From NCBI GenBank assembly GCA_013205605.1, contig JABMMK010000209.1, positions 1 through 8,590 of the forward strand: a stretch of DNA of 8,590 bases. The letters run 5' to 3'. This document shows positions 1 through 7,418 of the stretch, piece after piece. Within the stretch, counting starts at the first letter, position 1; the number at the start of each line of letters is the position of its first letter. The position numbers were made by a program, and so were the translations under genes. Under the pieces are notes generated by a model. It ran no database searches and was not told the origin of the DNA. It saw only the letters and a list, made by a program, of their open reading frames with translations. This stretch comes from Cytophagales bacterium (GTDB lineage: Bacteria; Bacteroidota; Bacteroidia; Cytophagales; Spirosomataceae).

Positions 1-7
1 ATATATA

Positions 8-38
8 TTTTATGACAGTTAGTATTCCTCTATCTTTG
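8..38 (+). promoter_or_regulatory. Predicted Bacteroidota-type promoter for the thioredoxin/PAP2 gene pair
   Basis: Positions 31-38 read TATCTTTG, an exact match to the Bacteroidota sigma-ABfr -7 element TAnnTTTG. A weak -33-like TTTT (3 of 4 matches to TTTG) lies at 8-11, with a 19-base spacer. Transcription would start near 43-46, leaving a leader of only about 10-13 nt before the ATG at 56. No Shine-Dalgarno sequence is present, which is normal for this phylum. The motif match is seen directly; promoter activity is inferred. Confidence 0.55.
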
Positions 39-55
39 GTATAGAAAAATCGTAT

Positions 56-1294
56 ATGATGCCTAAATTTTTTCTTTTTATCCTTTTATTTGTTTCCATG
101 TTCGACGCTTTAAGTCAACAAAATAAGGCTCCACAAATGGGCCCATGGCGAGTAGAAATGAAGCATTTTAGTGGAAATCTTCCATTTAACTTCATCGTTA
201 GCCCCAGTAAAAATCAAAAAACATTCAACATTAAAATTCAAAATGGATCTGAAAAATTCTCTTTAGGAGACTCCTTTTTTAGAGGGGATTCACTCGTAAT
301 TCCTTTTGACCTGTATGAATCTGAGATTGTTGGCTTTCTAACAAATTCAAAAAAAATGAATGGGTATTGGATCATGAAAAAAGACGGAAAAGCTATTTTT
401 CGAATTCCATTAGAAGCAAACGCAGGTTCTACGGAACGTTACACAAACCTAAAACCATCAAAAATAAATGTGACAGGAAATTGGATGGCTGATTTTTGGA
501 GTGATGAAAATGTCCACAGTCCTGGAATAGGTATGTTTAAGCAGGTGGGTAATTCAGTCACTGGCACCTTTTTGAAGCCGAGTGGCGACTACCGATTTTT
601 ACAAGGAAATGTCAGTGGCGACAGCTTATTTATGAGTTATTTTGACGGAAGCTATTGTATGCAAATCCGTGTTAAGGTGAAAGGGAAAGAATTTACAGGA
701 AATTTCTACACAGGATTAGCGGGGAAAAGAAATTTGAAAGCAAAATTAGATCCTAAAGCTAGCTTACCCGATCTAAAGAAATTAACTTATTTAAAGAAAG
801 GATTTGACCGGATTAATTTCTCGCTACCAGATCCTGATGGAAATACAATTAGTTTACAAGATGCAAGATTTAAAGGCAAGGTCGTTGTCATTGAATTGAT
901 GGGTTCTTGGTGCCCAAATTGCATCGATGAGTCCAGATTTTTATCCCCTTATTATAAAAAAAATAAATCTAAAGGTCTTGAAGTCATTGGACTATCCTTT
1001 GAATATTCAGAAGATATGAAAATTTCTGGACCCAAAATCAAAAACTTCATCTCCAAAATTGGGATTCCCTATCCGATTGTATTGGCAGGAAAACCCGATG
1101 ACCCTACCATTGAAAAAGTATTGCCTATGTTGCATAAAATCAACGGCTACCCTACAACTTTCATTATCGACAAACAAGGTAAAGTGCGAGAAATTCATAC
1201 GGGTTTTTCAGGTCCTGGAACCGGCGTTTATCATACCGACTGGATACAGGAATTTGACAAAACGATACAAGTACTTTTAACCGAAAAACCATGA
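56..1294 (+). CDS. Secreted TlpA/ResA-like thioredoxin-fold thiol-disulfide oxidoreductase with a beta-rich N-terminal region
   Basis: This is a 412-residue exported protein. Residues 1-20 look like a Sec signal peptide (hydrophobic 5-16, cleavage plausible after Ala-Leu-Ser20); there is no lipobox cysteine. Residues about 27-235 are beta-rich and contain two diverged copies of one unit (W31...DSL78-80...GYW103-105 and W143...DSL189-191...GNF215-217). Residues about 255-410 form a TlpA/AhpC-TSA-type thioredoxin domain with active site W285-C286-P287-N288-C289 and the cis-proline in the YPTTF segment (P366), followed by a FIIDKQGK strand-turn. Family knowledge points to periplasmic thiol-disulfide exchange, for example reduction of cytochrome c apoproteins or other envelope proteins; the partner is unknown. 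ATGs at 56 and 59 are both possible starts. The stop overlaps the start of the PAP2 gene, so the two are probably co-translated. The fold call is firm; the specific role is not. Confidence 0.9.
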   Translation: MMPKFFLFILLFVSMFDALSQQNKAPQMGPWRVEMKHFSGNLPFNFIVSPSKNQKTFNIKIQNGSEKFSLGDSFFRGDSLVIPFDLYESEIVGFLTNSKKMNGYWIMKKDGKAIFRIPLEANAGSTERYTNLKPSKINVTGNWMADFWSDENVHSPGIGMFKQVGNSVTGTFLKPSGDYRFLQGNVSGDSLFMSYFDGSYCMQIRVKVKGKEFTGNFYTGLAGKRNLKAKLDPKASLPDLKKLTYLKKGFDRINFSLPDPDGNTISLQDARFKGKVVVIELMGSWCPNCIDESRFLSPYYKKNKSKGLEVIGLSFEYSEDMKISGPKIKNFISKIGIPYPIVLAGKPDDPTIEKVLPMLHKINGYPTTFIIDKQGKVREIHTGFSGPGTGVYHTDWIQEFDKTIQVLLTEKP

Positions 1295-1989
1295 AATTTA
1301 AAATAGCTATTCTCGTTCTTTGCCTTGCTTTTCCATTTAAACATATAGCGCAAAAACCTGCTAAAAAAATTGGCTGGAAAGCTCCAGTGGCCTTAGGGCT
1401 TACAAGCCTTTTGCTTTATAATGCTTCATCCAAAGATGCCCAAAGCACGATTTATAGAAATAATTTTTCAAACTTCTCAACTAAACTAGACGATATATTA
1501 CAATACACACCTACAATCCTAAATGTGGGCCTCAGTGCCAGTGGACTAAAAACAAAAAACACAAGAGCAGATCGATTTGGAATTTTTGTTTTAGGTACAG
1601 GAATGTATGTGATTGCAACCCAAGGTTTAAAATATGCCATCAATGAAACCCGACCTAATGGAACCGAGCATTCATTCCCCTCTGGTCACGCAGCCACGGC
1701 ATTTTTTGGCGCCACCATTCTTGCAAAAGAATACGGTGAAAATTATCCATGGATTGCCGTAGGTGGATATACGTTAGCGGGAACGACGGCCTTTTTAAGA
1801 TTGGCTAATAACAAACATTGGGCAAGTGATGTGTTAATGGGGGCTGGAATAGGTATCGCATCGGCAGAAATCGCTTCCTATCTTTATCCTAAAATAAAAT
1901 TAAAACTGAATAAATCTAAATCGGCTTGGAATTTTGAGCCACAAATTGCTCCTAATTATTATGTAGCCCGATTAAACTACTCGTTTTAA
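1291..1989 (+). CDS. Membrane PAP2-family phosphatase
   Basis: This 232-residue protein carries all three PAP2 phosphatase signatures. They are KX6RP (K114, R121, P122), PSGH (S131, G132, H133), and RX5HX3D (R170, H176, D180), so catalytic His133 and His176 and Asp180 are intact. Residues 1-20 are hydrophobic (signal peptide or first membrane segment). Further membrane segments are plausible around 31-43, 97-112, 131-148, 155-170 and 182-198, with the active site expected on the periplasmic face. Known substrates of the family include undecaprenyl pyrophosphate, phosphatidylglycerol phosphate and lipid A phosphates; nothing here decides between them. The ATG overlaps the upstream stop as ATGA (1291-1294), indicating translational coupling with the thioredoxin-fold gene. 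The C-terminus ends in alternating aromatic residues and a final Phe. Its stop overlaps that of the convergent antiporter gene. Confidence 0.9.
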   Translation: MKFKIAILVLCLAFPFKHIAQKPAKKIGWKAPVALGLTSLLLYNASSKDAQSTIYRNNFSNFSTKLDDILQYTPTILNVGLSASGLKTKNTRADRFGIFVLGTGMYVIATQGLKYAINETRPNGTEHSFPSGHAATAFFGATILAKEYGENYPWIAVGGYTLAGTTAFLRLANNKHWASDVLMGAGIGIASAEIASYLYPKIKLKLNKSKSAWNFEPQIAPNYYVARLNYSF

Positions 1990-3245
1990 ACCAATAGTAA
2001 ATAGGTAGCAGCGCCGGCAAAGTATCCCAATAGAGCTAGAATTCCTATTTTTTTAGCATACCAAATAAATTCAATTTTTTCCATTCCCATCACGGCCACA
2101 CCCGCTGCGGAGCCAATGATCAAAATACTTCCACCGGTACCCGCACAAAAAGCCAAATATTCCCACATAGTATGATCCATGGGAAAATCAGTTAAATTAT
2201 ACATTCCCATGGTTGCCGCCACGAGTGGAACATTGTCTACGACTGAGGAAGCCAAGCCAATAATGGTAACAATTAAGTATTGATTCCCCAACGTATTTTC
2301 TAAGAAAACAGCTAAAGACTCTAAATATCCAAAAGATTCTAAAGCGCCTATGGCCAACAAAATACCTAAGAAAAAAAGTACGCTAGAGGTATCCACTTTA
2401 CTTAAAGCAAAACCCACGGTATATGGTTTTTTGGCAACTTCATCCTTATCCGAATGTAATATTTCAGAAAGAATCCAGACAAGGCCTAAGCCTAATAAAA
2501 TGCCCATATAGGGAGGAAGATGTGTAAGCGATTTAAATATGGGAACCCCTAATAAACTAGCGACCCCAGCAAAAAGCATGATTTTTCCCTCTTTTTCCTC
2601 CGCTTTACTTAAGGCTGGAAGTGGATGAGGTACGCCTAATTTTTCATTTCGAACCCAGTAAGCGCCCACAGCCAGCGGAACCAATAATGAAACGAATGAA
2701 GGAAGAAATAAAACTTTAATAATTCCCAAAGCAGATATTTGACCCCCAATCCAAAGCATGGTCGTTGTGACATCACCAATCGGAGACCAAGCGCCCCCCG
2801 CATTTGCCGCGATAACCACCACTCCCACAAAATATTTCCTTGTCTGTGTATCTGAAATTAATTTACGCAAGAGCGTGACCATGACGATGGCTGTCGTTAA
2901 ATTATCTAAAGCGGCCGAGAGAAAAAACGTAACGATCCCTACGATCCATAAAAGCTTAGCTGAATTTTTCGTTTGTATCAATTGGTTTACAAACCTAAAA
3001 CCCTGATGTGCATCGATTAGCTCCACCAAAGTCATAGCACCTAAAAGAAAAAATAAGATCTCCGACGTGCTCCCTAAATGATACGAAAGTTCGCCCAATT
3101 CACCCTCCCCCTTAACCAAGGCAAACACAACCCAAACAAGGACACCAGTTAATAAGGCAGTGGCTGTTTTATTAATTTTCAATGGATGTTCAAACGCAAT
3201 GGCGAGATACCCTAGAACAAAAATGAAGACTGAAATTATTTCCAT
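1986..3245 (-). CDS. nhaD: NhaD-type Na+/H+ antiporter
   Basis: This is a 419-residue polytopic inner-membrane protein of the ArsB/NhaD ion transporter superfamily, close to the usual NhaD length. About 11-12 hydrophobic segments span the sequence. NhaD hallmarks are the early GYLAIAFEHPLKINK segment (12-26), the membrane-embedded acidic pairs D114-N115 and D337-N338, NAGGAWSPIGD (148-158) followed by a Thr-rich stretch, and a late GTGGS (369-373). The family exports Na+ (or Li+) in exchange for H+, keeping cytoplasmic pH and sodium in balance. The ATG start gives the expected family N-terminus. It lies downstream of the aminotransferase in the same orientation, but an intrinsic terminator hairpin ends only 14 nt before the start codon, so its own promoter or read-through must supply the transcript. 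I found no TAnnTTTG element just upstream. Its stop overlaps the convergent PAP2 stop by 4 bases. Confidence 0.92.
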   Translation of the reverse strand: MEIISVFIFVLGYLAIAFEHPLKINKTATALLTGVLVWVVFALVKGEGELGELSYHLGSTSEILFFLLGAMTLVELIDAHQGFRFVNQLIQTKNSAKLLWIVGIVTFFLSAALDNLTTAIVMVTLLRKLISDTQTRKYFVGVVVIAANAGGAWSPIGDVTTTMLWIGGQISALGIIKVLFLPSFVSLLVPLAVGAYWVRNEKLGVPHPLPALSKAEEKEGKIMLFAGVASLLGVPIFKSLTHLPPYMGILLGLGLVWILSEILHSDKDEVAKKPYTVGFALSKVDTSSVLFFLGILLAIGALESFGYLESLAVFLENTLGNQYLIVTIIGLASSVVDNVPLVAATMGMYNLTDFPMDHTMWEYLAFCAGTGGSILIIGSAAGVAVMGMEKIEFIWYAKKIGILALLGYFAGAATYLLLV

Positions 3246-3250
3246 GCGTA

Positions 3251-3291
3251 AATATAAAAAAGAAAGTCAGAGATTCTTCCCTGACTTTCTT
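3251..3291 (-). terminator. Intrinsic terminator after the aminotransferase gene, abutting the nhaD start
   Basis: Arms 3260-3270 and 3281-3291 are perfect 11-base inverted repeats. On the - strand, three further pairs (G-U, G-C, A-U) close an AGAA tetraloop, giving about 14 bp, followed by a U-run (3256-3259, continuing AU-rich to 3251). On the + strand the extra G-U pair becomes an A/C mismatch and no gene approaches, so the - strand is the functional direction. It sits 22 bases past the aminotransferase stop. The hairpin base is 14 nt from the nhaD ATG, so it could also act as an attenuator or mask the nhaD translation start. Confidence 0.85.
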
Positions 3292-3312
3292 AATTAATAA
3301 TAAATATTAACT

Positions 3313-4515
3313 CTATTTTAATTTAGCAACGGCCACTTTAATTCGCTCGCAAGCTTCTTCCAATTGTTCATCGGCAGCTGCAGTAGAAATACGCATGCAA
3401 TCAGGAGCTCCAAAACCAGAACCAGCCACTGTGGCTACAAAGGAATCCATCAATAACCAAGTACAAAAATCATCTGAATCCTTGATCGTTGTTTTTCCAT
3501 CCGATTTCCCAAAATAATAAGAAATATCCGGGAAGGCATAAAATGCTCCATCGGGCATATTAACTTTAAAACCAGGTATTTCTCTTAATTTACCCACCAC
3601 TAATTTTCTACGTCGATCGTAGGCTTCCTTCATCTCGTGCGCATGATCTAAAGGACCATTAAATGCAGCAACAGACGCCTTTTGTGCAATCGAATTTGTT
3701 CCTGAAGTAACCTGACCTTGTAATTTTTCTACTCCATCGGCAATCCATTTAGCCGCAGCAATGAATCCAATTCTCCAACCCGTCATGGCATGGCCCTTGG
3801 CAACCCCATTCACCGTAATGACACGTTCTTTTATTTCAGGAATTGATCCGATCGAAAAGTGACCGCCCTGTGTGAAGTTGATGTACTCATAAATCTCATC
3901 CGCTAAAACAAAAATATTTTCATGGCGAGCCACTACATTAGCTATGTCTCTTAATTCTGATTCTGTATAGACCGAACCGGTTGGGTTGTTAGGCGATGAA
4001 AACATCACCATTTTAGTTTTTGGCGTTATAGCAGCCTCAAACTGCTCCGCAGTCACTTTAAAATTATTATCAAAAGCACCTTGCACAAGCACCGATTTTC
4101 CATCGGCCAACTTCACCATCTCTGAATATGAAACCCAATAAGGTGAGAAAATAATCACCTCATCTCCCGGATTAATTAATGCCGCGATGGCATTGGCCAA
4201 CGAATGTTTCGCACCGGTCGAAACCACAATATTTTCTGAACCCCACTCTAAATTGTTATCGCGCTTTAATTTATTGGCAATCGCCATGCGTAAATCAGGA
4301 TAACCTGCCACCGGAGAATATCCGTGGAATCCATCGTCAATGGCTTTTTTTGCCGCATCACAAATGTGAGCCGGCGTTTTAAAATCTGGCTCGCCCACCG
4401 ATAAACTGATAACTTGATGACCCTGCGAAGCAAGTTCACGGGCTTTTTTTGTCATACCTAACGTGGATGACTCTTCTAATGCTTGAATGCGTTTAGCTAA
4501 TAATGATTCCGACAT
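3313..4515 (-). CDS. aspC: PLP-dependent aspartate aminotransferase (class I, subgroup Ib-like)
   Basis: This is a 400-residue cytoplasmic fold-type I aminotransferase. The PLP Schiff-base lysine is K240 in NGVAKGHAMTGWRIG, with R248 as a phosphate ligand. Other conserved residues are N177 in SPNNPTG (174-180), D206 and Y209 in ADEIYE, the aromatic W127 that stacks on the cofactor ring, and R375 in the C-terminal MRIS for the substrate alpha-carboxylate. SVGEPDF (39-45) and GYSPVAGYPDLR (65-76) are typical of the subgroup Ib N-terminal region. The expected reaction is aspartate + 2-oxoglutarate to oxaloacetate + glutamate; some family members also act on prephenate or aromatic amino acids, so the substrate range is not certain. 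The ATG at 4515 gives a standard N-terminus. It has its own promoter-like element upstream and a strong terminator downstream, so it is probably a monocistronic unit. Confidence 0.92.
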   Translation of the reverse strand: MSESLLAKRIQALEESSTLGMTKKARELASQGHQVISLSVGEPDFKTPAHICDAAKKAIDDGFHGYSPVAGYPDLRMAIANKLKRDNNLEWGSENIVVSTGAKHSLANAIAALINPGDEVIIFSPYWVSYSEMVKLADGKSVLVQGAFDNNFKVTAEQFEAAITPKTKMVMFSSPNNPTGSVYTESELRDIANVVARHENIFVLADEIYEYINFTQGGHFSIGSIPEIKERVITVNGVAKGHAMTGWRIGFIAAAKWIADGVEKLQGQVTSGTNSIAQKASVAAFNGPLDHAHEMKEAYDRRRKLVVGKLREIPGFKVNMPDGAFYAFPDISYYFGKSDGKTTIKDSDDFCTWLLMDSFVATVAGSGFGAPDCMRISTAAADEQLEEACERIKVAVAKLK

Positions 4516-4547
4516 AAATTGATTTGAACTTTTACTGATAATTTGTG

Positions 4548-4555
4548 CAAAATTA
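4548..4555 (-). promoter_or_regulatory. Predicted Bacteroidota -7 promoter element for the aminotransferase gene
   Basis: On the - strand these bases read TAATTTTG, an exact TAnnTTTG match, 32 bases upstream of the ATG at 4515. Transcription would begin near 4541-4544 with a leader of about 26-29 nt. A clear -33 TTTG at the usual spacing is not present (only an AT-rich stretch), so the match is half of the consensus. It lies in the 84-bp gap after the ABC exporter gene, consistent with separate transcription of the aminotransferase gene. Confidence 0.55.
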
Positions 4556-4599
4556 CCCTATAAAAATTTGAATAACTAATAAAACTTGCAAAAAAGGAC

Positions 4600-6429
4600 T
4601 TAGGTTAATTGACTTAATTTTGCATAAACTCCCTTTTTAATGGCCATTAATTCAAGGTGAGTTCCCTTTTCTACAATATTTCCTTGTTCTATAACAAGAA
4701 TTTGATCCGCATGTTGGATCGTGCTTAACCGGTGCGCAATGACAAGGACGGTCCGGTTTTTCATCAAATTCCCAAGCGCGGCTTGAACTAATTTTTCAGA
4801 TTCATTGTCAAGCGCACTCGTCGCTTCGTCTAAAATCAAAATGGGTGGATTTTTTAAAACGGCTCGAGCGATGGAAATACGCTGGCGCTGGCCACCGGAT
4901 AATTTGGATCCGCGATCACCTATAATGGTTTGATATCCATCAGCGCTCTCTAATATAAATTCATGGGCATTAGCGATTTTGGCAGCATCTTCCACTTCAC
5001 TCATGGTTGCTTCTGTTCCAAAAGCAATGTTATTAAAAATAGTATCGTTGAACAAAACAGATTCTTGCGTTACGATGCCCATTAAACCCCTTAAATCATC
5101 CAAGGGAATATGTTTTATATCATGCCCATCGATCTTGACTTGGCCTATTATTGGATCATAAAATCTCGGAAGGAGGTCGGCTAAAGTGGACTTACCTCCA
5201 CCGGAAGCACCTACAAGCGCAATCGTTTGACCTTTCGGAATGTCAAAACTTATCTCATGTAAAATTTTTCTTCCTTGGGTATATTCAAAACCAACTTGCT
5301 CAAACGAAATTTTATGGGTGAATTCCGTCAAAGAAACGATCGGCTCAATCACTTTAATTTCTGATTCTGTATCTAAAATTTCAATGATCCGGTCAGCAGA
5401 GGCGATACCTCGTTGTATCCCAGAAAAAGCATCTGCAATGGCCTTTGCGGGACGCATGACCTGGGAAAATGTGGCAATGAAGGCAATGAAAGTAGAGGCT
5501 GTTAATTCTCCCTCTCCAGAAATAACTAAACTTCCACCATATAACAATATCCCCGTCACGACTAAAACTCCAAGTGTTTCAGAAACGGGGGAAGTAAGTT
5601 CTTGTCGGAATACCATTTTTAATAACGAATGGCGATATTTTTGGTTCCCTTCCCCAAATCGTTCATCCATCATTTTTTCAGCCCTAAATGCCTTGACTAC
5701 TCGCATAGCGCCAAAAATCTCATCCAACAAACTGATCAAACCACTCAAATGTTGTTGGACTTCTCCAGCCGCTCGCCTTAAACGACGAGTAATAGTCGCA
5801 ATGACACCTCCTGAAAGTGGTAAAATGAGTAAGGAAAATAAGGTCAACTTCACCGACATGCTGGCCAGAAAAACAAAAAATAGGATTAACGTAAAAATTT
5901 CTTTGAAGGTCGCCGTAAAGGCGCGGCCAATACTATTTTCCACTTCTTGGACATCCGTGGTCAACCGGGACATCAAGTTTCCTTTTTTCTGCTCAGTAAA
6001 ATAACTCAAGTCCAGGCGAATCGCCCTTTGAAAAACAGCTTGTCTGAGCGATGCAATCGTATCCGCTTCCACTGTTTTCAACACTCTTTGAGAAAAATAC
6101 CTGAAAATATTAGCCAAAATGACAGAGGCCATAATCGCCCCACACGCATATTTCAGCGCTCCAATTCGACCAAAATTCTCCAATGCACCATAGAAATAGT
6201 GATTAAATAGAAAAGAAAAATAGGATGGGCTAAGCGAAAAATCAGGAATGGTCCGGTATATTTGAACATTGGTTTCCGAAGCCTGATTAAATAAAACATT
6301 CAGCAGCGGAATCAATAAAGTAAAGTTTAAAATCCCAAACAAGCTGCCTAATAAGGAAAAACCAAAATATGGAAATACATATTTACGGATAGAAACAGCA
6401 TAGGACAATAAACGGAAATATGTTTTCAA
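4600..6429 (-). CDS. MsbA-like ABC exporter (fused membrane and ATPase domains)
   Basis: This 609-residue half-transporter matches the usual type IV (ABCB/MsbA) exporter length. Residues about 17-330 hold six predicted membrane helices (about 17-42, 93-112, 170-190, 193-212, 282-303, 309-330), with an extended loop between the first two. The ATPase domain (about 373-609) is complete: Walker A G407-T415 with K413, Q-loop Q455, signature LSGGQ 510-514, Walker B ILILDE ending at E535, D-loop SALD 538-541 and H-loop H566. It should work as a homodimer in the inner membrane. Family substrates are lipid A-core, other lipids, glycolipids or drugs; nearby glycosyltransferase genes suggest a lipid-linked glycan, but this is inference. 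The start codon is TTG (6427-6429): an in-frame TGA lies at 6454-6456 with no ATG or GTG between, and no ATG occurs in the first 90 codons. A second TTG at codon 8 is an alternative. Confidence 0.9.
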   Translation of the reverse strand: MKTYFRLLSYAVSIRKYVFPYFGFSLLGSLFGILNFTLLIPLLNVLFNQASETNVQIYRTIPDFSLSPSYFSFLFNHYFYGALENFGRIGALKYACGAIMASVILANIFRYFSQRVLKTVEADTIASLRQAVFQRAIRLDLSYFTEQKKGNLMSRLTTDVQEVENSIGRAFTATFKEIFTLILFFVFLASMSVKLTLFSLLILPLSGGVIATITRRLRRAAGEVQQHLSGLISLLDEIFGAMRVVKAFRAEKMMDERFGEGNQKYRHSLLKMVFRQELTSPVSETLGVLVVTGILLYGGSLVISGEGELTASTFIAFIATFSQVMRPAKAIADAFSGIQRGIASADRIIEILDTESEIKVIEPIVSLTEFTHKISFEQVGFEYTQGRKILHEISFDIPKGQTIALVGASGGGKSTLADLLPRFYDPIIGQVKIDGHDIKHIPLDDLRGLMGIVTQESVLFNDTIFNNIAFGTEATMSEVEDAAKIANAHEFILESADGYQTIIGDRGSKLSGGQRQRISIARAVLKNPPILILDEATSALDNESEKLVQAALGNLMKNRTVLVIAHRLSTIQHADQILVIEQGNIVEKGTHLELMAIKKGVYAKLSQLT

Positions 6430-6509
6430 CTTAAAATATTTTGGAAATATGTCTCAAATTACGACAATTTTCAGCATAAAATTAAAAATTCTTAGCCCAC
6501 AAATTGAGT
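6430..6509. promoter_or_regulatory. Divergent intergenic spacer between the ABC exporter and GT2 genes
   Basis: These 80 AT-rich bases must hold the start signals for both divergent genes unless one is read from further away. I find no exact TAnnTTTG on either strand. Near matches one base short are TATTTTG at 6437-6443 on + and TAATTTG at 6455-6461 on -. No hairpin, repeat or small ORF stands out. Confidence 0.35.
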
Positions 6510-7418
6510 ATGCATCCATTAGTTTCCGTAGTTATGGCAACCTATCAAGGCGAAAAATACTTGAAGATTCAAATCGAAAGTTTGTTGGCCCAAGACTATC
6601 CCAACCTAGAATTCATCTGGGTAGATGATGCCTCCACGGATCAAAGTTTGTCCATTTTAAAAGCATATGCAAGCCAAGATGTACGCATTCAAATCTTAGA
6701 AAACTTAAAAAATGAAGGGCATAATACCGCTTTTGAAAGGGGCATGAAAGCGGCTAATGGAGAATACATCGCACTATCAGATCAAGATGATTATTGGGTT
6801 CCATCTAAAATATCTACCCTCGTCAATGGAATCGGGAATTATTCCCTGATTTATTCTGACTCCCAATTAATTGACCAGGCGGGAAGAGAATTACCTTTAA
6901 AAATGTCTGGTTTAAAACGACAAATTGCATACAATTCACCGTTGATGTACACCTTTGGCGCTTGGGCTCCCGGACATAGTATGCTATTTAGAAAAGAGGT
7001 TTTGGAGACGGCATTACCACTTTCCAATTGGGTTACGCATGATTATTTACTTGGATTTTCGGCCACTTGCCATAACGGGATTGCGTATATTCCCATTCCC
7101 CTGGTACATTATCGGCAACATGAATCCAACGCGATAGGCGCGGATCTAAAAAAAGCTAAAAAATTATATCAAACTCGGGCAGAGCGAAACATGCGCATTT
7201 GTGAGCGAATCAAAATCCTGGCTGAAAGGTGTTGCGATTCCAAAGAAAAACAACTATTTGAGCAATTATACCTAGATTTTTCAGGAAATTCTCTCGTCAA
7301 TAGAATGCGAAGATGTAAGACTGTCTTGAAATACCGGGAAGATATGTTGGCCTACAAAGGAAAATCTAGCCTAGGCAATTTCCTATATTGCTTTAAACTC
7401 TTATTTAGTATTTATTGA
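6510..7418 (+). CDS. Family 2 glycosyltransferase (rhamnosyltransferase-like GT-A enzyme)
   Basis: This is a 302-residue cytoplasmic GT-A glycosyltransferase without membrane segments. It opens with the nucleotide-sugar-binding strand PLVSVVMATYQGEKYL (3-18). WVDDASTD (37-44) and the metal-binding DQDD (91-94, in SDQDDYW) follow. An HDYLL segment (H177, D178) supplies the likely catalytic acidic residue, and YRQHESNAIGA starts at Y201. This pattern is common in GT2 enzymes that add rhamnose or related sugars to O-antigen or capsule; donor and acceptor cannot be read from sequence. I chose the ATG at 6510 because it puts the first beta-strand at the usual distance. An in-frame TTG at 6504 would add two residues and is less likely. 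The gene is divergent from the ABC exporter and its end overlaps the convergent GT2 gene by 7 bases. Confidence 0.88.
   Translation: MHPLVSVVMATYQGEKYLKIQIESLLAQDYPNLEFIWVDDASTDQSLSILKAYASQDVRIQILENLKNEGHNTAFERGMKAANGEYIALSDQDDYWVPSKISTLVNGIGNYSLIYSDSQLIDQAGRELPLKMSGLKRQIAYNSPLMYTFGAWAPGHSMLFRKEVLETALPLSNWVTHDYLLGFSATCHNGIAYIPIPLVHYRQHESNAIGADLKKAKKLYQTRAERNMRICERIKILAERCCDSKEKQLFEQLYLDFSGNSLVNRMRRCKTVLKYREDMLAYKGKSSLGNFLYCFKLLFSIY

Noticed and set aside
1..10. ATATATATTT at the left edge as a possible simple repeat or regulatory tract
   Set aside because: Too short and at the window boundary; ordinary AT-rich intergenic sequence explains it.
4560..4625. Possible terminator after the ABC exporter (T-run near 4591-4597 region on the - strand)
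   Set aside because: The preceding bases form only a short imperfect AT-rich palindrome with mismatch and no proper loop, so I could not support an intrinsic terminator.
5240..6004. Long + strand open frame of about 254 codons opposite the ABC exporter
   Set aside because: It lies wholly antisense to a gene with complete ABC motifs, and its translation shows no recognisable domain; it is a shadow of the real frame.
6504..6509. TTG at 6504 as the start of the + strand glycosyltransferase
   Set aside because: An ATG two codons downstream gives the normal GT2 N-terminus; the extra two residues add nothing recognisable.
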